A stretch of 64,000 nucleotides of DNA. It comes from Pedobacter petrophilus. GTDB lineage: Bacteria > Bacteroidota > Bacteroidia > Sphingobacteriales > Sphingobacteriaceae. The position numbers and the translations under genes were made by a program. Location: positions 1-64,000 of the forward strand of contig NZ_WKKH01000028.1 in the NCBI RefSeq assembly GCF_009674725.1, read 5' to 3'. Below the pieces are notes generated by a model that saw only the letters and a program-made list of their open reading frames with translations, was not told the origin of the DNA and ran no database searches. Shown here in pieces: positions 34,476-43,680 of the stretch (positions are counted from its first letter, which is position 1; each line of letters opens with the position of its first letter).

Positions 34476-36368
34476 TTCCACACAGCTCACGAAGCCGGCT
34501 TTAAGCAGGAGCCGAATTTGTAAAATAACCTTTTGACTTATTTTTGCTTTTTCAGCATTCTGCTTAAAATATTCATAGACAATTTTTTCAATCAATTTGG
34601 ATATTTTCATTTCGCTATCGACCAACAATTTAAGGATGCTGGAAGGAAAGACTCCGATTTTTATTTCTTCAACCCCATTCTCATTACAAAACAAAAGTAA
34701 CCCGTTAGGATTTTCATGACCGTTATAGTATTTCACATGATCATTTAGCTTTAATGTCAGCTCCATTAAATCTGAATCAGGTTTTAAATTGGCTTCGTCC
34801 GCCTTTTTATTGCGGTAAAGGTTTTGTTGCTGGTAACTGAAATAACCTTTATGAAGTTTCCACAGCTTTAGTATTTCTGATTCCAAATCGAATGATCGCA
34901 AAATTCCGTCTTTATTCCCTTCCAGTTGACCTATTAAAGTTGATAATGAATGATTAAATTTATCAATATTCTCTACTTCGTAAAGGGCGTTAATACTTAT
35001 TTTTGCCTTACGGAGCTTTTCAATTGTTCCTTTATAATAAGATGAAAAAATTTGTCTTTTGATTTTAACTTCTGAAAATCGTTCCTCCAGGTTGACTATT
35101 TTTCGAGGTTTAGGCAAAGTGGGTTTTGCAACCGAATCAGATTGATCATTTAGCAACACCTGTATAAGCATGTACCCTACACCAGTCTTCCCAGAAAAAA
35201 GTCCGTAATCATGCGCTCCACAGGAAAGGTATTCGCTGTAGCTATTCGTTTTTTGATATTGCCTGATGGCTCCATTAATTAACTTACTAATTTTTTCAGT
35301 TACTCCGCTCCTGTTTCTATGAACCATCAAAAAAGGAATCATTCCGGTGTAGCCGCTTACCAATGTGAAATCCGGTCGTGTTAAATTTTCGAGATCTGAA
35401 AAACACTTTTCCAGTGCGTCATTATACTGTTTATTGTAAATGTTCTTTTGGAATATTTGATAAGCAAGACTCCTTGATAAACCTACCCCTGCAGCTCCAT
35501 GTGCCCATGCGTTTACGCCCTTCATGTCTGAAACAAAGGTTTCGAGTTGCCAAAGGTGTGCACCTGGTTTCGACAGGTTATAGTTCCCGATACGCAGATC
35601 AAGCCAGTTTTTATTTGGAGCATGGAAATACTGCATTTCATATGCCAGTGCTTCTTCCGCGAGATACAACAAGCCTGATGCATTAAAATAAATGCCCAAT
35701 TGCATTAAACAATAGGCGATACCAGATGCACCGTGGGAAAACCCAGCCATGCTATCATACGCTTTTTTAGACTGATTGTAATCCCATTTTAACCCAATCT
35801 TTGATACACGCGCTTCTTTAACCAGCCGGTTTAAAAGCACGTGTATTGATTTTAACACCTCATCGTTTTGGGTATGGTGATAAAGCAACGTAAAAACAAG
35901 TAAATTGCCTGCATAACCGCTCAATAAATCTGTTTTTAAGAGTTCGTTGCCAAGTTGATTTTGATTGGATAAGGCCAAACGCAAGGCGTTATCAAGGTAT
36001 TTTTGCAATCCGGTTACTTCAAAAATCTTTAAGTTAGTGTAAATTACTCCACCAATGCCGGTATACAAAGCAAAATATTTTGGCTTTAGAACAGCTTCAG
36101 ATTTCATTATTCTGCACATCATCTTACTGATTAAATCAAGATGTGTTTCATTTTGATCAAAACGATAAAGTTCAAGAAAGAAGAGTGCAATGCCACAATT
36201 GCCATTAAAAATGTCATAGCTTTCTTGAAAGGCATACTCCTCAGGATTGACATAGTACGGCGTTGGCCACCAGACTTCATCTGTTGTTTCCTTTTTATTT
36301 AGCAGCAGATCATCTTTTATTTCATTAAGATGATTCGTAAAAACTTCAATCTGAGCAATTGTAAACAT
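34473..36368 (-). CDS. lanC: LanC-like protein with altered zinc site and C-terminal extension
   Basis: A 631-aa protein. Residues 1-405 form a LanC-type double-ring fold with repeated Gly-rich motifs: YTGIGGVIY, LLSGYAGNLLVF, GFSHGASGIAY (His212), WAHGAAGVGL (288-297), LVSGYTGM and LFSGKTGVGYM. LanC enzymes bind zinc through Cys in a WC(Y/H)G motif and Cys-His in a CHG motif. Here the corresponding positions read WAHG (Ala289) and VSG (Val337-Ser338), so the canonical ligands are absent. About 210 extra residues (about 420-631) follow, ending in a winged-helix-like segment. It is the last gene of the operon, three bases from the LanB elimination gene. Confidence 0.82.
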   Translation of the reverse strand: MFTIAQIEVFTNHLNEIKDDLLLNKKETTDEVWWPTPYYVNPEEYAFQESYDIFNGNCGIALFFLELYRFDQNETHLDLISKMMCRIMKSEAVLKPKYFALYTGIGGVIYTNLKIFEVTGLQKYLDNALRLALSNQNQLGNELLKTDLLSGYAGNLLVFTLLYHHTQNDEVLKSIHVLLNRLVKEARVSKIGLKWDYNQSKKAYDSMAGFSHGASGIAYCLMQLGIYFNASGLLYLAEEALAYEMQYFHAPNKNWLDLRIGNYNLSKPGAHLWQLETFVSDMKGVNAWAHGAAGVGLSRSLAYQIFQKNIYNKQYNDALEKCFSDLENLTRPDFTLVSGYTGMIPFLMVHRNRSGVTEKISKLINGAIRQYQKTNSYSEYLSCGAHDYGLFSGKTGVGYMLIQVLLNDQSDSVAKPTLPKPRKIVNLEERFSEVKIKRQIFSSYYKGTIEKLRKAKISINALYEVENIDKFNHSLSTLIGQLEGNKDGILRSFDLESEILKLWKLHKGYFSYQQQNLYRNKKADEANLKPDSDLMELTLKLNDHVKYYNGHENPNGLLLFCNENGVEEIKIGVFPSSILKLLVDSEMKISKLIEKIVYEYFKQNAEKAKISQKVILQIRLLLKAGFVSCVE

Positions 36369-36371
36369 AGA

Positions 36372-37253
36372 TTAATTGGAATAATTCTCACGATAAATAG
36401 ACTTTATACAAGTTTTTACCACGTACATAAGGTAAGCCTCTTCCTGGTTTGCAATACCAAGGCGATTGTTGGTCATGTGCATCAGGCTTGAAATGATTTC
36501 TTGGAATTTAGACTCACCGAATGCTGCGTTTCGATACTGATTCATAACTTCCTGATTGCTCATGCTATATTTCACTAAATCGTCATTCAGAACGTTTTCA
36601 GTCAACTCGTTCCAAAAAGATTTGGCAGCCAGACAAATCATTTCTTTCCTGGATGAAAATGCTTCCTGAAACTGATTGAGCCAATGTTCCTTTTCTTTCT
36701 CTATGGAAAATTCAGGACGGTAAAGTCTGGACAACCATCCGTTTATAAAAAAATCGCATATATCAATGATATTCCCGGACTTCAATTTGGTTGAAAACAA
36801 TAGAATTAAATGAAGTTGTATGGCTTGTAAAGTAATTTGGCTGGTGGTATTCCTAATCAAAAGCCAGTTTAAGATATAGCTTGACGACGCAGCAAAATGC
36901 TGTTCTGCCCATGCCATACTTGTCTCATTTCCATAACGATCAATCTCAGGATCATATTTAACAGTTAAAACCTTTTCTACTTTAAATGAAGCATGCTGAA
37001 ATCGAAAAAAGTCAGTATTTAAAGAATCTTTAATCTGCTCATGGTAAGCAGGACTGGCATGAAACCTAACCCGAATGTGGCTTCCACCTTCCCAATAACG
37101 GATAAAAAACCATGGTGAATCAGGAGAAAAATAATTTTTCCATTGATTTATGAAAGGTGCGATAGCGCGTTTCAAAAGCTCATCAGCATCTCCACTATAA
37201 TAAATGTGAAGACCGAGCCAAGTGTAATTAGATTGTTCGGTTTTATCATCCAT
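36372..37253 (-). CDS. LanB elimination domain protein (SpaB_C/thiopeptide-type)
   Basis: A 293-aa stand-alone SpaB_C-type protein. The family pattern WFFIRYWEGGSHIRVRFH and the later EIDRYGNETSMAWAEQHFAASS are intact. In class I lanthipeptide synthesis this domain removes glutamate from glutamylated Ser/Thr to form dehydroalanine or dehydrobutyrine. Here it is separate from the glutamylation protein, as in the split LanB of pinensin-type Bacteroidota clusters. It overlaps the LanB gene by eight bases. Confidence 0.88.
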   Translation of the reverse strand: MDDKTEQSNYTWLGLHIYYSGDADELLKRAIAPFINQWKNYFSPDSPWFFIRYWEGGSHIRVRFHASPAYHEQIKDSLNTDFFRFQHASFKVEKVLTVKYDPEIDRYGNETSMAWAEQHFAASSSYILNWLLIRNTTSQITLQAIQLHLILLFSTKLKSGNIIDICDFFINGWLSRLYRPEFSIEKEKEHWLNQFQEAFSSRKEMICLAAKSFWNELTENVLNDDLVKYSMSNQEVMNQYRNAAFGESKFQEIISSLMHMTNNRLGIANQEEAYLMYVVKTCIKSIYRENYSN

Positions 37254-39918
37254 TATACCATTGAATTAGGTATTCTTTAACTCCATCCCAACCTGGTACA
37301 GGGAGCACTTCTTCCAGTGTGATGTAATTTCCAGCCCTTGCTAAAAGCCGTTTGAACATGCTAACAAACAACGGTTTATCGAAAGCTAGATACTGAGGTT
37401 TATAATCATCATGCAAACCTTCTTTTTTAGCAATTTCATCATCAGCAACTTTGTTTTGATAGGCACGTTTTCTCAAAAATAAAAAGGCTTCCGTTGGTAT
37501 TTCCTGCAAGTTAAACCAGCTATTTAAACGGATGAAATAGTTAAAATCAGTCTCCACCGGCTGCTGAACAGGAATTACACTAGTTTTTATCCTCCAGGTT
37601 TTTCTTCTGATAATTATAGTCTCTTCATAAACGATTCTGGGAAGTTGATAAACATCGGGTTCCTGATCTCCAAATTTACCCTGATCATACTGATCTATTA
37701 ACTGGATAAATGGCTGAAGTGAAATACGGGCCTCAGGATTAAAGTGAGCCAGTAACTGGTATAAATTTGAGCGATTATAAAAGGACTCCAAACTAAGATC
37801 ATAACTGTAAACTTCCTGGTCGTTCAGCAACAGTATAAGGCCATTGGTATCTGAATCGAGGCGAACCATTAAATCACCAGCTTTGATCTGTTGATCTGCA
37901 GGATATATATTATTGCCCGAAGGAAGAGCAAGCTCATGTTTTAATAAAGGTGGATGAATATTGGCATTAAAAGTTGATGCATCGTTTAGTTCGGCTTTAA
38001 TTGCTTCCGGATTTGTAGCCTCGTTTTGAGTAATCAGTGCTTCCTGTATTTTTGAATCGAACAGTGCCAAAAACCGCCCGCTCACCTTACCCATGCCAGG
38101 TAATAGTGAATTGATTACCCCATAAACCTGATCTTGTTTATCACGCTGATAAAATTGAACAAACGCGCCTGCCGCTGAAATTATTCCAAGATTCGATTGA
38201 ACAGGCAAATCTGCAAAGAAAGCAGCAGTCAGGTTACGTGTTCCATTTAAAACATCATTCTGTTTTAATTTTCCCAGAATAGCCGTTTTCCAAAGTGCGA
38301 TATCAGTTAATGTTTGAGCATTTTCTTTCAATTGCTCTTTTTCGGGCTTTTTGACATAAAAATAGTAATCTTTATAAAACTCCGTTACCTTTATTTTCTG
38401 CTGTTCCGGATAATGTTTGATATAAAAATCACGCATTTTAATACGCTCCTTTCTCATTACATCCAGTGGCAGCAAATATTTAGCAAGCTGATTTGTTTTA
38501 GATACAAAGTCAGCTATTCCTTTCTCTGGCAATACTTCCGTTTGGCTTGTGAAGCAGTCTTCGAACAAAATATTACGGGCCGGGAAATAGTATGGAACAA
38601 AGTTATTGGTTTGAAAAACATGTTGACTCTGGTCTACTTCCTGCACAATGTTTTTTTTCTCATCAGCACTGGTGTAATAAGGTAAGTTTGCCTCTTTTTG
38701 CAACTGAAGAAAAGTGCTATTAACCTCCGTTTCTGCCCGTTGTAAAATTTGATAACGTTGTATAGGTTCAGCCGTTGAATAGCTTTGAAGATGGATCTGC
38801 AGGGTTTCAAAAAGATCGGTTAAAGAACTAAGTGACTGATTTTGATCTGGTATCAATCTAATAAATTGCAATAACTTCGCATCCCAATTTTCATCCATTC
38901 CGGAAAAGCCGAATCCTAACTCAAACAAGCCTGTGTTTATCAATTTCATTAGATAAGCCTTAAGTGTTTCGCGGCTGGCATTTTCCACATGCGCAGATAG
39001 ATAGATTATCAATGCCTCCAAAGTGACTGATTGATTGATATTTTGAAGGTAATTGAGGACCAATAACTGCAGCCCCCTGGCTGTTAACTGCTGAAAGGAT
39101 TCGATGTTATTGAAATTGGTCAGGAATTGAATTTTATCATCTTTGATTTCAGCGGTGATATTAATTTTTAGCAACAGGTATTCGTTCAATATGGGATGTT
39201 GCCTGAGTACAGAACGCAAGTATTCAAAAAGAATATTATTCAATTTTAAACGGCTCTGAACAGTATGGATTTTACGGAAGTAATCTCCGGGATTGGCGAC
39301 TGTAGTCATTACGCCAGTATAAGTAAAACTGCTAAACGGCGAAGTCTTAAAAGCCATTCGGCTGAGGTAGCGCAACAGACTAAATTCCATTCGCAATTCT
39401 TTTTGTTTAAAACCTTCGGCGTCTTTGCTTATAAAGTCTGCCAATTGTGTGTAGAGCACCGGGCTAGACAGCATTAATCCATTTTGCAGTTCGGGTTTTA
39501 ATGCCATCTGCTGAACAATTTTTCTGTGTAACGCTGCTTCGCGGTTAAATAGCGGTTCATTAACCTCAAAGAAATTTTCAAGCAAAGCTTCGTTTAAAAA
39601 GTAAGCTTCAAAAGACTCAGACAGTGCGATGGAATTTAATGTTTGGAGAAGCGTCAACTGCTCTGCAGCTATTCTTTTGTTGTTAAATATTTTCCGTTTG
39701 ATATTAATTAGTTGTTGCCTGATTTGATCGTTAGTTTGTTCGCTTATGATTGGAAACAAGGCATCGCATAAAATATTTTTTAGTTCTTCTCGCCTTCTTA
39801 AATGATGATGATGCGCTTCTATCAATTTTCCACCTTGTAGGAATGTAAGTTGACCGAAGACCTCATGATTAAGATTTGCGTATCGAACTAATGAATAAGG
39901 GAATATTTTGATTGACAT
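37246..39918 (-). CDS. lanB: Lantibiotic dehydratase, glutamylation subunit (split LanB)
   Basis: An 890-aa LanB N-terminal protein that transfers glutamate from Glu-tRNA to Ser/Thr of the precursor. The family motif KTSPFSSFT is at 191-199. A winged-helix segment (TARGLQLLVLNYLQN, then LMKLINTGLF) near residues 280-335 is the likely leader-recognition element. The C-terminal elimination domain is missing and supplied by the next gene, with which it overlaps by eight bases. It starts 26 bp after the exporter gene stop. Confidence 0.9.
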   Translation of the reverse strand: MSIKIFPYSLVRYANLNHEVFGQLTFLQGGKLIEAHHHHLRRREELKNILCDALFPIISEQTNDQIRQQLINIKRKIFNNKRIAAEQLTLLQTLNSIALSESFEAYFLNEALLENFFEVNEPLFNREAALHRKIVQQMALKPELQNGLMLSSPVLYTQLADFISKDAEGFKQKELRMEFSLLRYLSRMAFKTSPFSSFTYTGVMTTVANPGDYFRKIHTVQSRLKLNNILFEYLRSVLRQHPILNEYLLLKINITAEIKDDKIQFLTNFNNIESFQQLTARGLQLLVLNYLQNINQSVTLEALIIYLSAHVENASRETLKAYLMKLINTGLFELGFGFSGMDENWDAKLLQFIRLIPDQNQSLSSLTDLFETLQIHLQSYSTAEPIQRYQILQRAETEVNSTFLQLQKEANLPYYTSADEKKNIVQEVDQSQHVFQTNNFVPYYFPARNILFEDCFTSQTEVLPEKGIADFVSKTNQLAKYLLPLDVMRKERIKMRDFYIKHYPEQQKIKVTEFYKDYYFYVKKPEKEQLKENAQTLTDIALWKTAILGKLKQNDVLNGTRNLTAAFFADLPVQSNLGIISAAGAFVQFYQRDKQDQVYGVINSLLPGMGKVSGRFLALFDSKIQEALITQNEATNPEAIKAELNDASTFNANIHPPLLKHELALPSGNNIYPADQQIKAGDLMVRLDSDTNGLILLLNDQEVYSYDLSLESFYNRSNLYQLLAHFNPEARISLQPFIQLIDQYDQGKFGDQEPDVYQLPRIVYEETIIIRRKTWRIKTSVIPVQQPVETDFNYFIRLNSWFNLQEIPTEAFLFLRKRAYQNKVADDEIAKKEGLHDDYKPQYLAFDKPLFVSMFKRLLARAGNYITLEEVLPVPGWDGVKEYLIQWYNG

Positions 39919-39944
39919 AAAATAGTTTATAGGTTAATGGAAAA

Positions 39945-42146
39945 TCATTGGCCAAGTTCAAGTTGATTTTTGATCAGGTGATAGTAATGTCCCTTAATTT
40001 GCAACAGCTGCTGATGCGTGCCTACTTCTTTAATTTCGCCTTGCTGAAGCACTACAATTTGGTCAGCATTTTTTACTGTACTAAGTCTATGGGCCACAAT
40101 TAGTACCGTTTTCCCATGGAAAAAAGTATTTAAATTATTTACAATAGAAAGTTCATTCTGTGCATCAAGAGAATTGGTGGCCTCATCAAGAAAAACATAA
40201 TCTGGATTCCGGTAAATCATTCTGGCGATCAATAAACGCTGTTTCTGGCCTTCACTTAAACCATAGCCATCTCTTCCAACTACAGTTTCGTATCCAAATG
40301 GCATTTTTATAAAAAAAGCATGCATATTCGCCATTTTAGCAGCTTCGTGAAGACGGTTAAAATCTTTGAATTCAGCACCTGCGAAAATATTGTTGGCGAT
40401 GGTATCCATAAAAACATATCCATCTTGCATTACAACGCCACAATGTTTTCGCCATGATCTGGCATTCATGGTTTCGATGGTTTGGTGGCCAATGTGAATA
40501 GTACCAGAAGTACAAGCATAAAATTTGAGCAAGAGCTTAATCAGAGTGGTTTTTCCACTGCCACTCGTCCCCACAATAGCCGTTACTTTTCCAGCCGGGA
40601 TTTTCAGACTAACATTTTTCAAAACCAGCGCGCTATGCTTGCCTCCGTATTGGAAAGATATTTGATTTAATGAAATATCTACCGGACCATTTCCTGCTAA
40701 CCCCTCCTCTACGCCGAAATCTTCTTCGGCCTCTTGTTGTACCTCGTCTATACGCAATAAACTGAATTTTGCATTTTGCGAAACCCTTGAGAATTCTACC
40801 AGCTGATTTACTGGAGCATTCAACTGCCCGCAGATATAAGTGATGGCGAGCATTCCGCCTAATGTTACCTGATCATGAATCACCAACATAGCTGCCGCAT
40901 AGGTAATGAGGACGTTCTTCACTTCGTTAATAAAAGCGCCAACGCCCTGCATCTGCTGATCGAGTTGCAAAGCTTCCAGTTTGAGGTCGAAAGATTGATC
41001 CTGTAATCCTTCCCAAAGCTGTTTTTTTTCTTCTTCGCTGCCTGTTAATTTGATTTCCTGCATGGCATAGAAAATCTCCAGAAGCAATTGCTGATTTGCA
41101 GAGAGTACCTTGAATTTTTTCTGATCGATAATTTTTCTCTTCTGTTGGAAAGAGTTAGACCAGATTATGCTGATGCCGGCACCTGCAATAAATAATAGAA
41201 AAATCTGCCAGTTGTAGTGAAGCAAAACGCCACCTAATACTAACAGGGTAATGGCTGATAAGATAAAATTGATCAGTGAATTGGTCAGGAATTCTTCTAT
41301 CCTTTGATTATCATTTACACGCTGCATATTGTCTCCAGCCTGCCGGTTATCGAAAAATGAGAAAGGTAATTTCATCAGTTTTGCCAGAAAGTCTTTTAGC
41401 ATCGTGATGCTTGTTCTGGCACCAATTCTAAAAAGAAGCCTCCCCCGGACAAAATCCATCAGCATCCTACCCGTAAAAAGCATAAGTTGCCCCAGGCAAA
41501 TAAGCAGTAACAGGTTGGTGTTTTTTCCTTGAATCCCTTTGTCTACGATCATTTGGGTGAGGAGTGGAATAACTAAAGAGAAACCGCTTGCCAGTGCCAG
41601 ACTTACCGCTATTGGAAACCAACCTTTGCGGTGTAACTTCAGGTAAGGAAGCAGATTCCACAAGGACGTTTTATGATCTGGTTTGCTTTCCATTTCTTCA
41701 AATGCACTGGTCTTTTCGAGTAACAATACCCGGCCAACCTGTTCGCCATCGTTAATATTCCACCCTGATAAAAATTCTGTGGTGTTTAACATTATTTTAC
41801 TGTTCAGCGCCGGATCGGCAACGTATACCGACTTATCACTTACTTCATAAACCACAACGTAATGTTCTTTTTGCCAGTGAACTATACAAGGCATTGGCAG
41901 CCTGTGAAGCATATTATATTTCAATTCTACAGCCAGGGCTTTAAAACCAATTGTTTCTGCAGCATCGATTAAATCGAGCATAGTAGTACCCTGCTTTCCA
42001 ATTTTGCACAACTTCCTCAAATGTTGCATGGAAACGCTTTTACCGTGATAGCCGGCAACCATTTTAAGGCAAACAGGACCACAATCCATGGCATCTGGCT
42101 GCTTATAAAAGGGATACTTTCTCCTGCGGATAAAATCTTTAACCAT
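39945..42146 (-). CDS. lanT: Peptidase C39-containing ABC exporter (PCAT)
   Basis: A 733-aa fusion. The C39 peptidase domain (1-130) has the catalytic Cys22 in MDCGPVCLKMVAGYHG and oxyanion Gln16, with a His in CIVHWQKEHYVVVYEV. Six membrane helices follow (about 165-430), then an ATPase with Walker A GTSGSGKTT, signature LSEGQKQR and Walker B FLDEATNSLD. It should cut the precursor after Gly-Gly and export the core across the inner membrane. A longer frame to 42215 runs through the operator region and adds 23 odd residues, so I use the ATG at 42146. It is the first gene of the operon. Confidence 0.93.
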   Translation of the reverse strand: MVKDFIRRRKYPFYKQPDAMDCGPVCLKMVAGYHGKSVSMQHLRKLCKIGKQGTTMLDLIDAAETIGFKALAVELKYNMLHRLPMPCIVHWQKEHYVVVYEVSDKSVYVADPALNSKIMLNTTEFLSGWNINDGEQVGRVLLLEKTSAFEEMESKPDHKTSLWNLLPYLKLHRKGWFPIAVSLALASGFSLVIPLLTQMIVDKGIQGKNTNLLLLICLGQLMLFTGRMLMDFVRGRLLFRIGARTSITMLKDFLAKLMKLPFSFFDNRQAGDNMQRVNDNQRIEEFLTNSLINFILSAITLLVLGGVLLHYNWQIFLLFIAGAGISIIWSNSFQQKRKIIDQKKFKVLSANQQLLLEIFYAMQEIKLTGSEEEKKQLWEGLQDQSFDLKLEALQLDQQMQGVGAFINEVKNVLITYAAAMLVIHDQVTLGGMLAITYICGQLNAPVNQLVEFSRVSQNAKFSLLRIDEVQQEAEEDFGVEEGLAGNGPVDISLNQISFQYGGKHSALVLKNVSLKIPAGKVTAIVGTSGSGKTTLIKLLLKFYACTSGTIHIGHQTIETMNARSWRKHCGVVMQDGYVFMDTIANNIFAGAEFKDFNRLHEAAKMANMHAFFIKMPFGYETVVGRDGYGLSEGQKQRLLIARMIYRNPDYVFLDEATNSLDAQNELSIVNNLNTFFHGKTVLIVAHRLSTVKNADQIVVLQQGEIKEVGTHQQLLQIKGHYYHLIKNQLELGQ

Positions 42147-42167
42147 GCTGAATTTAAATATTAGCAA

Positions 42168-42215
42168 ATGCAATTTAGTTGCAAATATGTAAAATATAAT
42201 GCAACTTTGATGCAT
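42168..42215. promoter_or_regulatory. Dyad operators between exporter and permease genes
   Basis: ATGCAAT-TTA-GTTGCAA (42168-42184) and ATGCAAC-TTT-GATGCAT (42199-42215) match the dyad TTGCAAC-N3-GTTGCAA seen upstream of the precursor gene. For the plus-strand permease unit, TTG at 42179-42181 plus 20 bp and CAACTTTG (42202-42209) is a plausible promoter, with the two dyads covering -33 and -7. One regulator probably controls exporter operon, permease unit and precursor together. Confidence 0.65.
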
Positions 42216-42234
42216 TATTAAATTAATCTTTTAG

Positions 42235-43680
42235 ATGAAAAAGAATGAATTTGCAACCTGGCAAATGCTAATTAAAAAAGAATTGCTGGTGGTTTACCGG
42301 AACAAAACGATGCTCATCTCTACGGTGATGATCTGGACGCTTTTTATTGCCGCTACAATTTGTACATTCTTAGATTATCAATCTGCGCATAAACAAAGAA
42401 CAGAAGCGAACATGCTTTTCAGGCAACAATGGGAGCATCAGCAACGTAACCCTCATGATGCCGCTCATTTCGGGACTTATCTTTTCAAAACAATTAATCT
42501 GCTAAACGTTTTTGATACAGGCTTGGACGATTATGCAGGTAATACCTATCGCATTGAAGCCCATGTGCAACACGAACCTGCTGCTGCGAATGCGATAGGA
42601 AATGATGGCTCCATGCGTTTCGGCCGGCTTACGCTAGCCTTAATTATGCAATTACTCATCCCACTACTCATTTTGTTCATCACCTCAACCAGCATCACCT
42701 CAGAAAAAGAAAATGGAACGTTAAAAATGCTGCTGGCTCAAGGATTAAGCACCTCCAGGTTAATATGGGCAAAGGCAATTTCCAGTTACCTATTTATAGT
42801 AGCAGTGGTTCTGCCAATCTTCCTTTTGATGTTTTCTATGCTATTCATCTCGCCTGATTTTACCATCCTTCTTTCCCGATTACTGTGGATAATATTAGCT
42901 TTTCTATTGTATTTTTTGTTCGTTGCCTTGTTGGGTACGCTAATTTCTGCATGGAGTAGTAATTCTGGAAAAGCCCTTTTAACCGCACTAAGCTGCTGGA
43001 TTTTAATGAGTATTATTTCGCCAAAATTACTCACCGGAATTGCCGATCGCAGTTATTCATCCATGTCTCGTGCTGCTTTTACTGATCTTGTTGAACAAGG
43101 CTATAGAAAGGGGCTAAACGGACATGATCCTTATGCAGAACGTGGCGATCGGTTTGTCAGAAATATTCTTAAAAATTTCCATGCAGACTCCATTAGTGAG
43201 TTGCCTTTTAATATTGAAGGCTTAACGCTGCAATATCACGAACATTACCGTAGCCTGGTATTTAATCATTATTTGGCACAAGTAGAACGACAGTTTGATA
43301 AACAGCAGAATTTCCTCACAATAGCCGGAATATTTAATCCTTTTCTATCTATAAAGCGGTTTTCGATGGCGCTATCCGGCACTGACTATTACCATCAGCA
43401 GTATTTTTTCAAACAAGCACAAACTTACCGCAATCACTTAATCAGAAAGCTAAATATGCAATTGGCCTGGCATAGCAAATCTGTAGAAGGCGAATACACA
43501 GTTGGCCCTCAATATTTTGCACAAATAAAAAATTTCGATAATCGGCTCCCCCCTATTATTAAAGTTATTCAACTAAATAAGATTGCCTTATACGCTATAG
43601 CCGGATGGATTCTTCTTCTCGCCACATTATTACACTTTATTGCTTCACGTTCTCTAGCCCGACATTATGAACCTGCTTAA
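42235..43680 (+). CDS. ABC-2 type permease (DUF3526-like), first subunit
   Basis: A 481-aa integral membrane protein with an N-terminal helix (about 25-48), a long periplasmic loop containing NPHDAAHFGTYLFKT (typical of DUF3526 permeases) and five helices from about 140 to 265, with a final helix near 460. These proteins usually work with a partner permease and an ABC ATPase in export or in maturation of secreted molecules. No ATPase gene accompanies it here. It overlaps the next permease gene by 14 bases. Confidence 0.85.
   Translation: MKKNEFATWQMLIKKELLVVYRNKTMLISTVMIWTLFIAATICTFLDYQSAHKQRTEANMLFRQQWEHQQRNPHDAAHFGTYLFKTINLLNVFDTGLDDYAGNTYRIEAHVQHEPAAANAIGNDGSMRFGRLTLALIMQLLIPLLILFITSTSITSEKENGTLKMLLAQGLSTSRLIWAKAISSYLFIVAVVLPIFLLMFSMLFISPDFTILLSRLLWIILAFLLYFLFVALLGTLISAWSSNSGKALLTALSCWILMSIISPKLLTGIADRSYSSMSRAAFTDLVEQGYRKGLNGHDPYAERGDRFVRNILKNFHADSISELPFNIEGLTLQYHEHYRSLVFNHYLAQVERQFDKQQNFLTIAGIFNPFLSIKRFSMALSGTDYYHQQYFFKQAQTYRNHLIRKLNMQLAWHSKSVEGEYTVGPQYFAQIKNFDNRLPPIIKVIQLNKIALYAIAGWILLLATLLHFIASRSLARHYEPA

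Noticed and set aside
38314..38685. 123-residue ORF antisense to the LanB gene
   Set aside because: Its Phe/Ile/Leu-rich composition mirrors the Lys/Glu/Asn-rich LanB coding strand; it is a shadow.
42147..42215. 23-residue N-terminal extension of the exporter
   Set aside because: It runs through both operator dyads, and the C39 domain begins normally from the ATG at 42146.
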